Source: Chloroflexota bacterium (GTDB lineage: Bacteria > Chloroflexota > Limnocylindria > Limnocylindrales > CSP1-4). Taken from it: DNA of 11,723 bases. The translations under genes and the position numbers were made by a program. The stretch is from assembly GCA_025355255.1 (NCBI GenBank), contig JANYAA010000146.1, forward strand, positions 1 to 11,723, given 5' to 3'. The notes below the pieces were generated by a model. That model was not told where the DNA came from. It did not search any database and saw only the letters and a program-made list of their open reading frames with translations. Positions 1 to 5,809 of the stretch are shown here, one piece after another. How positions within the stretch are numbered: the stretch's first letter is position 1; every line of letters begins with the position of its first letter.

Positions 1-1210
1 ACCAGCGGCCAGCCGTGGCGCGGACGATGGCGTCGCCGGTAGCGAGGCCAAGACCGGCACCCCCCGCCTCGGACGATGTCGTGACGGAACGGTGGAAGCG
101 GTCGAAGACGCGCTCACGCTCCTGCTCGGGGATGCCCGGGCCGGAGTCGCCCACCGACAGCGACACGCGGCCGCCGTCCAGAGCGACTGTCACGTCCACC
201 GAACCGCCCTCGGGCGCGTACTTGCAGGCGTTGTCCAGCAGGACGCCGATGAGCCGATCCACAAGATCGGCGGGCGCTGAAATCACTGCGCCCGACCGGG
301 CAGCGTGGACGGTCAGCGCCAAGTGGCGGGTCTCGGCGACTGCGGCGAATCGGTCCACCGCCTGCGTTGCCAGCGTGCCCAGATCAATCGGCCCCGAAAC
401 GGTTGGCGCGGTAGCCGCATCAAATCGGGCCAGCCAGAGCATGTCCTCAAGCAGCCGCCGCATGCGGTGCGACTCGCGCTCCACCTTGGTGAAGGCGTTG
501 CGGTACCAGGCGGCATCGCGTGTGGCGGAGAGCGCCAGCGACGTGTGCGCCTCAATGACGGTCAGCGGCGTCCGCAGCTCGTGCGACGCGTCGGCGGTGA
601 ACTCGAATTGGCGCCGGCGGGCGGCCTCGATGGGGGCGGCCACGCGGCGGCCCACGATCACGGCACCAACAAACACGGCGCCCAGCAGGAGCGGCGCGAT
701 GAGGAGCTCGCCCAGGATGATCGTGCGCTGGGCATCTGAGGCGATGTCCATCGCCTGAGCCACCACAACGTACGAGCTGCCCGCCTGGTGGCCCGCGATG
801 CGCACGGGCGTGCCGTCGATTGTCGCCGACTGCGGGTTGGCGACCGTGCGCAGTTCGGCGGGCAGCGCGGGCGTGGTGGCGCTGGCGACCACGGTCCCGT
901 CGGCGGCGATCACCCAGGTGAGGAACGGCGCACCAAACGGGTGGCCGGGGTCCCGACCCAGATCCAGCGGACCCCCGTGCCCCCCGTGCCCGCCGCCGCC
1001 GGAGCCGCCGGGGCCACCTGGGCCTCCCCCATCGTTGGGCAGGCGATCAAAGGACTGCATCAGCCGCTGGTCTGCCTGCGCGTTCAGGTCGTGCGTGGCG
1101 AACGCGACGACGCCCGCGGCAACCACCAGGTAGCCGAGGCCCACCACCGCTGTGGCGGCGAGCGCCACGCGGATGGACTGCCCGCGGACGGCGGGCACCT
1201 GCATGCTCAC
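1..1210 (-). CDS. Sensor histidine kinase, C-terminus cut off by the window edge
   Basis: Membrane sensor kinase that would autophosphorylate on His and pass the phosphate to the regulator encoded just upstream. About 403 residues are visible and there is no stop codon before base 1. From the GTG at 1210: TM1 at about 13-38, an extracytoplasmic region to about 160 with a Gly/His-rich run at 61-80, and TM2 at about 163-187. The H box FTADASHELRTPL has its phosphoacceptor at H210. The N box LLDNACKYAPEGG has N327, the G1 box VGDSGPGIP has D355, and the G2 box GGAGLGLA comes near the edge. Only about 20 residues separate TM2 from the H box, so a normal HAMP domain is missing. The GTG start overlaps the regulator's TGA (GTGA), with GGAGG 10 nt before it; an in-frame ATG at 1204 is the alternative. 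Family and role are well supported; the signal sensed is unknown. Confidence 0.93.
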   Translation of the reverse strand, partial: MSMQVPAVRGQSIRVALAATAVVGLGYLVVAAGVVAFATHDLNAQADQRLMQSFDRLPNDGGGPGGPGGSGGGGHGGHGGPLDLGRDPGHPFGAPFLTWVIAADGTVVASATTPALPAELRTVANPQSATIDGTPVRIAGHQAGSSYVVVAQAMDIASDAQRTIILGELLIAPLLLGAVFVGAVIVGRRVAAPIEAARRRQFEFTADASHELRTPLTVIEAHTSLALSATRDAAWYRNAFTKVERESHRMRRLLEDMLWLARFDAATAPTVSGPIDLGTLATQAVDRFAAVAETRHLALTVHAARSGAVISAPADLVDRLIGVLLDNACKYAPEGGSVDVTVALDGGRVSLSVGDSGPGIPEQERERVFDRFHRSVTTSSEAGGAGLGLATGDAIVRATAGRW

Positions 1211-1881
1211 GACGTCTCGGCCTCCGCCCGGTAGCCCGCGCCGCGGACGGTGACGATGCGGATCCCCGCGTTGACGATCTTGGAGCGCAGCCGCGACAGC
1301 TGCACGTCGATGGCGTTGGAGCCCAGCGGCTCCGTCTCGTCCTGCCAGGCGTGCTCGGCGATGGCCTTGCGATGCACAACGGCGGGAGCGCGTCGAAGCA
1401 ACAGCTCCAGGATCCGGTATTCGGTGCCCGTCAGGCTCAGATCTCGGCCGTCCGCTCGCACCGCACGCGTGACGGGATCAAGCTCAACGCGTCCAAGCTT
1501 GAGCACCGGGGCATCCACCCCCCGCGGCCGCCGCTGGAGCGCGCGGACCCGCGCCAGCAGTTCGCCAAAGTCAAACGGCTTGACCAGGTAGTCGTCCGCG
1601 CCGGTGTCGAGGCCGCGAATGCGATCTGTCGGCGTGTCGCGCGCGGTGAGCATCAGCAGCGTCGTGGGCCGGTCGTTCTTGCGCGCCCAGGCCACCACGT
1701 CAATGCCCTCTTTCCCGGGCATGCGCCAATCGATCACGGCCACGTCGTACTCGTACCACTGGAGCTGGTCGATGGCGTCGTCGCCTCGACCAACCGCGTC
1801 AACCTGGTAGCCGGCGTCGGTCAGCCCAAGGACCAGGACCTCGCGGAGGCCCTCGTCGTCCTCGGCCACCAGCACGCGCAT
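1207..1881 (-). CDS. OmpR/PhoB-family response regulator
   Basis: DNA-binding response regulator of 224 aa, a normal length for the family. Receiver domain at about 1-115: acidic pocket E7-D8-D9, phosphoacceptor D51 in VIDWRMPG, switch T79, and K101 in YLVKPF. The winged-helix DNA-binding domain occupies about 130-220, with the typical LTGTEYRILELLL start and a C-terminal VRGAGYR hairpin. The ATG has a strong Shine-Dalgarno sequence, GGAGG at 1889-1893, 7 nt upstream, so this gene is read from a leader unlike its leaderless neighbours. The stop overlaps the kinase start (GTGA), which marks a coupled two-gene operon. An 8-bp-arm palindrome 20 nt upstream of the start is a candidate operator, perhaps for autoregulation; that is inference. 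No target genes can be named. Confidence 0.96.
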   Translation of the reverse strand: MRVLVAEDDEGLREVLVLGLTDAGYQVDAVGRGDDAIDQLQWYEYDVAVIDWRMPGKEGIDVVAWARKNDRPTTLLMLTARDTPTDRIRGLDTGADDYLVKPFDFGELLARVRALQRRPRGVDAPVLKLGRVELDPVTRAVRADGRDLSLTGTEYRILELLLRRAPAVVHRKAIAEHAWQDETEPLGSNAIDVQLSRLRSKIVNAGIRIVTVRGAGYRAEAETS

Positions 1882-1901
1882 CTCGTCGCCTCCGATGTTG
1901 T

Positions 1902-1920
1902 GCAGCGCTTACAGCGCTGC
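1902..1920. promoter_or_regulatory. Perfect palindrome upstream of the response regulator
   Basis: The arms gcagcgct (1902-1909) and agcgctgc (1913-1920) are exactly complementary around a 3-nt spacer. The heptamer cagcgct also occurs as a direct repeat 9 nt apart (1903 and 1912), a layout compatible with tandem binding by an OmpR-type dimer. The element ends 20 nt before the regulator's start codon and contains the TAA of the possible small ORF at 1909-2028. It could be an operator, a leader hairpin or a weak terminator; the sequence alone does not decide. Confidence 0.45.
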
Positions 1921-2028
1921 CGTGCGAGCCGCATCGGCGCCCGCCTCGGCGACATGGTCGCATCCCCGTTCGGTCCCCTGCGCCGCATTCCGGAACCGAG
2001 CCTCGCGCCGGTTGTCGGTGGTCTTCAT
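1909..2028 (-). CDS. Possible 39-aa small ORF upstream of the response regulator
   Basis: ATG at 2028 to TAA at 1911-1909, giving a charged, alanine-rich 39-residue peptide that begins MKTTDNRREARF. About 79% of its codons end in G or C, similar to real genes here. It fills most of the gap between the upstream lipoprotein and the response regulator, and its stop lies inside the palindrome before the regulator. No clear Shine-Dalgarno sequence was found. The best -10-like hexamer, CAATCT, is 5 nt upstream with no -35. It could be a leader peptide, a small regulator or chance. I do not recognise it. Confidence 0.25.
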   Translation of the reverse strand: MKTTDNRREARFRNAAQGTERGCDHVAEAGADAARTAAL

Positions 2029-2093
2029 GCCCGAGATTGCCGCGCAGATCCTTTCGGCTTCGTGACGCCGTTGTGGGGTGTGGGGCAGTCGGC

Positions 2094-2696
2094 TCAGTTC
2101 TTCCAGACCACCGTCGCCAGCATCGTCTTGACAGCGCTTTCGGCAAGAGAGGAATCAGGCCCCGCGAGACAGGCGTCAACCTCCATCCAGTTGAGCGGCT
2201 CGGGATCCGGGATGGTCACGATGACCTGGCGGGCGCCGCCGATGCCCGCACAGCCCTCGTTGGGCGCCTTGTCCTCAAGCGTCGCCCGTCGGCCGCCGAC
2301 GATCAGCTGGCGTCCGCGCGTCGGATCAAACGTCCACGCCGGGTTGAACCGGGCGCGCCAGGTGACGAGAAGACCGCCGAAGTCAAGCGATTCGACCGGG
2401 TACCACGAGCACACCGATCCGTTGGGCAGCTGCCTGCACGGCTCCACGAGTTGCGCCGTGGACAGCGAGACCAGATCGTCGGTGAAGCTCGTCAGGACCC
2501 GGAAAGACGCCGCGTTCCAGAAGGCCGGGTAATCGAAGGCGACGCCGCGCCGGTCGAAGTGGCAGGTCGGGTTGCCGCCGCAAGGTGGCGGCGCGGGTGG
2601 CGGCGTTGGCGTTGGGGCTGGGCCACAGCCCGCGAGGCTCCCCGCCAGGGCGAGCGCGATCGCGATCGACCGTCTGCTGACCCGTTGATTCCCCAC
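2094..2696 (-). CDS. Predicted lipoprotein of unknown function
   Basis: 200-aa exported protein. A positively charged start and a hydrophobic stretch (SIAIALALAGSLAG) lead to the lipobox LAGC with the lipidated Cys at C24, followed by a Pro-rich spacer (25-38). The mature part contains GVAFDYPAFW (about 51-60), a pattern common in PsbP-like/DUF1795-type extracytoplasmic domains, and several Cys residues that could form disulfides. That domain link is only a resemblance. The start is the GTG at 2696: a TAGAGT hexamer sits exactly 6 nt upstream with GTGACA 17 bp before it, so the gene looks leaderless and separately transcribed although it is only 37 nt after the DinB gene. It ends TGA at 2096-2094. 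The function is unknown. Confidence 0.85.
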   Translation of the reverse strand: MGNQRVSRRSIAIALALAGSLAGCGPAPTPTPPPAPPPCGGNPTCHFDRRGVAFDYPAFWNAASFRVLTSFTDDLVSLSTAQLVEPCRQLPNGSVCSWYPVESLDFGGLLVTWRARFNPAWTFDPTRGRQLIVGGRRATLEDKAPNEGCAGIGGARQVIVTIPDPEPLNWMEVDACLAGPDSSLAESAVKTMLATVVWKN

Positions 2697-2702
2697 CCGC
2701 CC

Positions 2703-2731
2703 ACTCTAGGCCGTCGGACTGGGGCTGTCAC
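2703..2731 (-). promoter_or_regulatory. Leaderless promoter for the lipoprotein gene
   Basis: On the minus strand: -35 GTGACA (2731-2726), a 17-bp spacer, -10 TAGAGT (2708-2703), then 6 nt (GGGCGG) to the GTG start at 2696. This geometry puts transcription initiation at or next to the first base of the start codon. The same spacing is found at the DinB gene and the broken lipoprotein gene. Confidence 0.6.
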
Positions 2732-2733
2732 GG

Positions 2734-3267
2734 TCACCCGGTCGCGAGGATTTCCCCAAGCTGGGCGGCGTGGCCCTCAAGGTGCGTCACGATCATCCGG
2801 TCGCGAACCTGGTCCGCGGTCATCTCCCCCAGACGCGGATGGCGGCCAACGGCGTTGCCGGCGCCGAGGTTTGCGGCGGCTTCGGCCGCGACCGTTCGCT
2901 CCCAGCGGGCGATGCCGTCGTTGATGCGCTCGAACTGATCGGCAAGGGTGAAGCGGCGGTCCCGGTCGATGATGGCGAGGCGAACCTGATCGTCCGAGTC
3001 GCGGCCAAACGGGAGTCCGTTCTCGGCCGTGCGGCCGGCTTCCACGATGCGGGCGAACTCGCCATACCAGAAGGCAAGCATCTCGCAGGTGTGCGCGAGG
3101 AGCTCGGGCGGGCCCCAACTCGCTTCGAGTCCGGTGCCGAAGTCCTGCGACAGCGGCCATGGCTGCCCCGCCTCCACGCGCGGTTGCAGCGCGGCAAACG
3201 CGGCGCGGGATGCGGCGAGGCGGGCGAGCGCCTCATCAACGGGCATCGGCTGGGGCAACATCTCCAT
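2734..3267 (-). CDS. DinB-superfamily protein
   Basis: 177-aa four-helix-bundle protein of the DinB / mycothiol maleylpyruvate isomerase-like superfamily, whose members are typically metal-dependent thiol transferases or hydrolases in the cytoplasm. The usual three metal ligands are present: H59 in ELLAHTCEML, and H162 and H166 in the C-terminal THLEGHAAQL motif, preceded by the typical LGEMTADQVRDRMIVTHLEGH stretch near 146-166. Length fits the family. The ATG at 3267 is preceded by CAGACT at 6 nt and ATGACA 17 bp further up, so it is probably leaderless. An in-frame ATG two codons later cannot be excluded. The AlkA-type gene is divergent across a 203-bp gap. The substrate and thiol cofactor are not determinable. 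The family name comes from a damage-inducible gene but does not prove a repair role. Confidence 0.85.
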   Translation of the reverse strand: MEMLPQPMPVDEALARLAASRAAFAALQPRVEAGQPWPLSQDFGTGLEASWGPPELLAHTCEMLAFWYGEFARIVEAGRTAENGLPFGRDSDDQVRLAIIDRDRRFTLADQFERINDGIARWERTVAAEAAANLGAGNAVGRHPRLGEMTADQVRDRMIVTHLEGHAAQLGEILATG

Positions 3268-3273
3268 ATCAGC

Positions 3274-3302
3274 AGTCTGGCCGGTTTGGCCCGGATTGTC
3301 AT
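3274..3302 (-). promoter_or_regulatory. Leaderless promoter for the DinB-family gene
   Basis: On the minus strand: -35 ATGACA (3302-3297), a 17-bp spacer, -10 CAGACT (3279-3274), then 6 nt (GCTGAT) to the ATG at 3267. Only the first base of each hexamer departs strongly from consensus. No Shine-Dalgarno sequence precedes the ATG. Confidence 0.5.
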
Positions 3303-3323
3303 CTGGGCCCTGGGAGGGCTCCG

Positions 3324-3428
3324 ATGCCGCTGAGTTACGGGTGGTTCACGGCGATGCCCAAGCTGCACGGTTCGAACTTGCATGTCGACCGTGGGCGCTC
3401 GACTCCTGCACGCGACCGCCCGTCCTGA
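3324..3428 (+). CDS. Doubtful 34-aa small ORF between the DinB and AlkA genes
   Basis: ATG at 3324 has a textbook Shine-Dalgarno sequence, GGAGGG (3313-3318), 5 nt upstream, and runs 34 codons to TGA at 3426-3428. The product begins MPLSYGWFTAMPKLHGS and has no recognised domain. It lies in the 203-bp gap between divergent genes, which otherwise holds only their promoters. Chance is a real possibility at this length. Confidence 0.2.
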   Translation: MPLSYGWFTAMPKLHGSNLHVDRGRSTPARDRPS

Positions 3429-3470
3429 ACCACAGGTGCATCAACCGCGGATCGGCTGCACCATGACGCC

Positions 3471-4106
3471 GTGTCTGACCCCGCCAAACCGCTGACCGAC
3501 GCGACGCTCGCCCTCGCCGTCCGGGAGTTGGCGCGGCGCGACCCGGCGCTGGGCACCGTGGTGGAGCGGTTTGGCCTGCCGCCGATGTGGGCCCGCGAAC
3601 CTGGCTTCCCCACCCTGCTCCACGTGTTGCTGGAGCAGCAGGTGTCGCTGGCATCGGCCAAGGCGGCGTTCGACCGGCTGCGCGCGGCTCGTGATCCGCT
3701 GACGCCAGCATCGTTCCTTGAGCTGGACGACCAGCAGCTGTTCGAGATCGGGTTCAGCCGCCAGAAGACGCGCTACGGGCGGGAGCTGGCGCTGTCGATC
3801 CTGTCAGGCGCGCTGGACCTCGACGCGCTGTCGGCGCTGGACGATGAGGGTGTCGATGCCGCGCTGACGGCGGTTGTTGGCTTCGGGCCGTGGACCGCCA
3901 CGATCTATCGGCTGATGGTGCTGCTGCGCCCGGACGCCTGGCCTGTTGGAGATATCGCGCTGGCCCAGGCGATCGCTGAGGTGCAGGGGCTGCCGCATCG
4001 GCCGGGGTCTTCCCAGATGCTCGCACTCGCCGAGGGCTGGCGCCCGTGGCGCGCGGTGGCGGCGCGGATCCTGTGGCATCACTATCTGTCGGTGCGGGCG
4101 AGATGA
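3471..4106 (+). CDS. AlkA-type DNA-3-methyladenine glycosylase (HhH-GPD superfamily)
   Basis: 211-aa base-excision repair enzyme that would remove alkylated purines from DNA. It carries the glycosylase core: LLEQQVS at 53-59, a helix-hairpin-helix at about 134-147 (VVGFGPWTATIYRL), and the catalytic Asp at D161 in WPVGDIALAQAI. It lacks the N-terminal domain of E. coli AlkA, as many short bacterial homologues do, and has no Cys cluster for an iron-sulfur centre, unlike EndoIII or MutY. The start is GTG at 3471; the nearby ATG at 3463 is out of frame. CACCAT 6 nt before the GTG may be a weak leaderless -10, without a convincing -35. The TGA overlaps the next gene's ATG (ATGA). The exact substrate within the alkylpurine group is inferred. 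Confidence 0.92.
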   Translation: MSDPAKPLTDATLALAVRELARRDPALGTVVERFGLPPMWAREPGFPTLLHVLLEQQVSLASAKAAFDRLRAARDPLTPASFLELDDQQLFEIGFSRQKTRYGRELALSILSGALDLDALSALDDEGVDAALTAVVGFGPWTATIYRLMVLLRPDAWPVGDIALAQAIAEVQGLPHRPGSSQMLALAEGWRPWRAVAARILWHHYLSVRAR

Positions 4107-4633
4107 GAGGGAGGGCGATTCGGCACTTCGTTTGGTTTAGAGCACTGGCGCTGATGGTCGGCGCATGTGGTGGCCCTGCGCCCAGCGCGAGCCCGAGCGG
4201 GACAGCATCGCCTGTGGGCATCATGTCCCCTCCGGTCCCGACGCCGTCAGGCTCCGCCGAGCCCTCGGCCTGGTGCGCCGGCAGGACGTGGCCGCCGTAC
4301 CACATGGGGACCATCCCCGGGATCACGATCACGTCGCCTCATGCCGGTACCCTTGAGATCTCGAACCACACCGACCGCACGTACTACTACAGCGTCCCGC
4401 GCTGGGAGATGGAGCAGTACGTCATGTGTGTGGGCCTGGGAGAGTTGAACATCGGGAACGGACCGGTGGACTCGGGCGAGACCGCACGGGTGATGTTCTT
4501 CGGGAACCCTGCGCAGGGGGCCGTCCGGCTGACGGTCGCGTTCTGGGACAAGCCGTGCGGCGAGGGATGCCAGCGCGAACCGGTAGTGGCGATGCCGGTC
4601 ACGCTGTCGCCGGTTGCCCCGATCGGGACCTGA
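4103..4633 (+). CDS. Predicted lipoprotein coupled to the glycosylase gene
   Basis: 176-aa exported protein, starting at the ATG that overlaps the glycosylase stop (ATGA), which implies translational coupling. The N-terminus is MRGRAIRHFVWFRALALMVGAC: basic residues, a short hydrophobic segment and the lipobox VGAC with Cys22. A low-complexity Ser/Pro/Thr linker (about 25-55) follows, then a globular part with Cys residues that could pair as disulfides (CAGRTW, YVMCVG, KPCGEGC). The Tyr-rich TYYYSVPRWEMEQY segment is distinctive, but I recognise no family. Longer in-frame starts inside the glycosylase gene would spoil the signal peptide. Its pairing with a DNA-repair enzyme has no obvious functional reason. 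Confidence 0.82.
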   Translation: MRGRAIRHFVWFRALALMVGACGGPAPSASPSGTASPVGIMSPPVPTPSGSAEPSAWCAGRTWPPYHMGTIPGITITSPHAGTLEISNHTDRTYYYSVPRWEMEQYVMCVGLGELNIGNGPVDSGETARVMFFGNPAQGAVRLTVAFWDKPCGEGCQREPVVAMPVTLSPVAPIGT

Positions 4634-4672
4634 CCCCGCTGCGCGGCCCTTCCGCAACCCATCCGCGCGGGG
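4634..4672 (+). terminator. Possible hairpin after the lipoprotein gene
   Basis: Starting right after the stop codon, CCCCGC (4634-4639) and GCGG (4643-4646), separated by a 3-nt bulge, can pair with CCGCGCGGGG (4663-4672) around a 16-nt loop. No U-tract follows. The PAC2 gene's -10 box lies just downstream, so a separating role is plausible but weakly supported. Confidence 0.25.
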
Positions 4673-4677
4673 AGCCG

Positions 4678-4683
4678 TAGACT
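4678..4683 (+). promoter_or_regulatory. Leaderless -10 box of the PAC2 gene
   Basis: TAGACT stands 7 nt before the ATG at 4691, the TANNNT pattern seen at leaderless genes in high-GC bacteria. There is no good -35 at 16-18 bp. The only purine-rich stretch, GGGGAG, ends 15 nt before the ATG, too far for an ideal ribosome-binding site. Confidence 0.55.
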
Positions 4684-4690
4684 TCGTGCT

Positions 4691-5539
4691 ATGTCGCTAT
4701 ACACACTGGCCGATCCGCTCGCCCAGACCACGGAGCCCATCGTCGTTGCCGCCTTTGACGGCTGGGTTGACGCTGGCAGTGCGGCCACCGCCGTGCTGGA
4801 CGTGCTGGCCGAGGGCGGCGAGATCGTTGCGACCTTCGACACGGACGCGCTCTTCGACTACCGCGCGCGGCGCCCAACGCTGGAGATCCGCGACGGACGC
4901 CTGGCGTCGCTCGAATGGCCAAACCTGACGATGCGCCACAACCGCTTTGGCGGCCAAGACCTGCTGCTGCTCACCGGTGCCGAGCCGGATTTCCGCTGGC
5001 ACGAGCTCGCCGCCGACGTCATGACGCTCCTCCGGAGCCTCGACGTGCGGGGCTGGATCAGCATCGGCGCCATTCCGGCCGGCGTCCCCCATGCGCGGCC
5101 CGTGCCGATCCTCGGGACAGAGTCTGAGCTTGGGCTCCTGCGCGGCGGCGTCACCGCGGGCCCAACCGGGCTGATGAGCGTGCCCAGCGCAGCGCTCTCC
5201 GTGCTGGAGATGAGCGCGGGCGAGGCCGGGATTCCGGCCGTGGGCTACTTCGCCCAGATCCCCCACTACGTCACCGGGCCGTATGCGCTGGGCTCACTCG
5301 AGCTGCTGCGGGCGCTGGAACGCCATCTGGGCATCGACCTCCCGCGCGGGGACCTGATCGAGGAATCCGGGCGCCTTCGTCTTCGCCTGGATGCCGCCGT
5401 GGCCGCCGACGACACGACGCGCACCTACGTGGAGCGGCTGGAGGCGATGGTGGACGAGGCCCGACAGCCCGCCGGCGAAGACCTGATCGGCGAGATCGAG
5501 AAGTTCCTGCGCGAGGGCCGCGGCGGCAGCGAGGGCTAG
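4691..5539 (+). CDS. PAC2-family protein
   Basis: 282-aa protein of the PAC2 family, named after the eukaryotic proteasome assembly chaperone 2. Family members in Actinobacteria and Chloroflexota are common but poorly characterised and presumed cytoplasmic. Diagnostic stretches are VVAAFDGWVDAGSAATAVLD (about 18-37) and FGGQDLLLLTGAEPDFRWHE (about 86-105). Others are WISIGAIPAGVPHARP and an IPAVGYFAQIPHYV segment near 195-210. The charged C-terminal helices (about 250-282) are typical of the group. Length is normal. It is leaderless by its -10 spacing. It is convergent with the helicase gene, and its stop codon lies inside the first copy of a 22-bp repeat made of the helicase 3' end. Assignment to the family is firm; molecular function is not. 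Confidence 0.9.
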   Translation: MSLYTLADPLAQTTEPIVVAAFDGWVDAGSAATAVLDVLAEGGEIVATFDTDALFDYRARRPTLEIRDGRLASLEWPNLTMRHNRFGGQDLLLLTGAEPDFRWHELAADVMTLLRSLDVRGWISIGAIPAGVPHARPVPILGTESELGLLRGGVTAGPTGLMSVPSAALSVLEMSAGEAGIPAVGYFAQIPHYVTGPYALGSLELLRALERHLGIDLPRGDLIEESGRLRLRLDAAVAADDTTRTYVERLEAMVDEARQPAGEDLIGEIEKFLREGRGGSEG

Positions 5540-5555
5540 TAGCGCTCCCGCCGGA
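5534..5555. repeat. 22-bp direct repeat, copy 1 (at the PAC2 stop)
   Basis: An exact 22-bp match (begins ggctagtagcgctcccgccg) to 5788-5809. On the minus strand this copy reads as codons CGG-CGG-GAG-CGC-TAC-TAG, the last five residues and stop of the helicase (RRERY). On the plus strand it includes the PAC2 stop (TAG at 5537-5539). The fossil helicase stop and the PAC2 stop overlap in the tetranucleotide CTAG. Confidence 0.9.
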
Positions 5556-5787
5556 GCCGGCCGCCTGCGCAGCGCCTCCACAGCACTGCCGATGCTAGGG
5601 GGCAGCTGAACACGCACCACCGCCGCGGCTTTCAGGCCTAGGACGCTGTCGAGCGCCTGTCGCAGCACCCTGGATGCTGGCGCGCGACCGTCATGGCCGA
5701 GCATCGGGGCGTGCGGACGATCAGGCGCCCGCACTGCGCGCGGCTAGCATCGGGGATGCTGCAGCGAACGACCAGCTGGTGGCGAGC
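5556..5787. other. Non-coding segment between the two repeat copies
   Basis: 232 bp between convergent genes, bounded by the 22-bp repeats. I find no convincing gene. One minus-strand frame from a GTG at 5734 stays open but continues across the whole antisense of PAC2, so it is not credible. agcatcgggg occurs twice (5700 and 5746). The second forms a hairpin, agcatc (5746-5751) / gatgct (5755-5760), with a GGG loop, without a U-tract. This may be a small insertion or a gene remnant. Confidence 0.5.
5746..5760. terminator. Small hairpin between convergent genes
   Basis: Perfect 6-bp stem agcatc/gatgct with a 3-nt GGG loop, between the PAC2 and helicase 3' ends. It could help end transcription from both sides, but it is short and has no T-run on either strand. 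Confidence 0.2.
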
Positions 5788-5809
5788 GGCTAGTAGCGCT
5801 CCCGCCGGA
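5788..5809. repeat. 22-bp direct repeat, copy 2 (functional helicase 3' end)
   Basis: Second exact copy of the 22-bp sequence; here it is the true end of the helicase gene, with stop TAG at 5792-5790. The copies start 254 bp apart in the same orientation. Confidence 0.9.

Noticed and set aside
15..758. 247-codon plus-strand frame
   Set aside because: Antisense of the histidine kinase, whose H, N, G1 and G2 boxes are clear on the minus strand.
1799..2179. 126-codon minus-strand frame upstream of the regulator
   Set aside because: It overlaps the N-terminus of the regulator and the 3' end of the lipoprotein in other frames and has no domain or start signal.
3360..3400. tRNA-like GGTTCGAAC at 3369-3377
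   Set aside because: The bases around the TTCGAAC loop do not form a T-arm stem, and no anticodon arm or acceptor stem is present.
5294..5734. 146-codon minus-strand frame between PAC2 and the helicase
   Set aside because: Two thirds of it is the antisense of the PAC2 coding sequence; at most its first 60 codons could be a remnant, and I recognise nothing in them.
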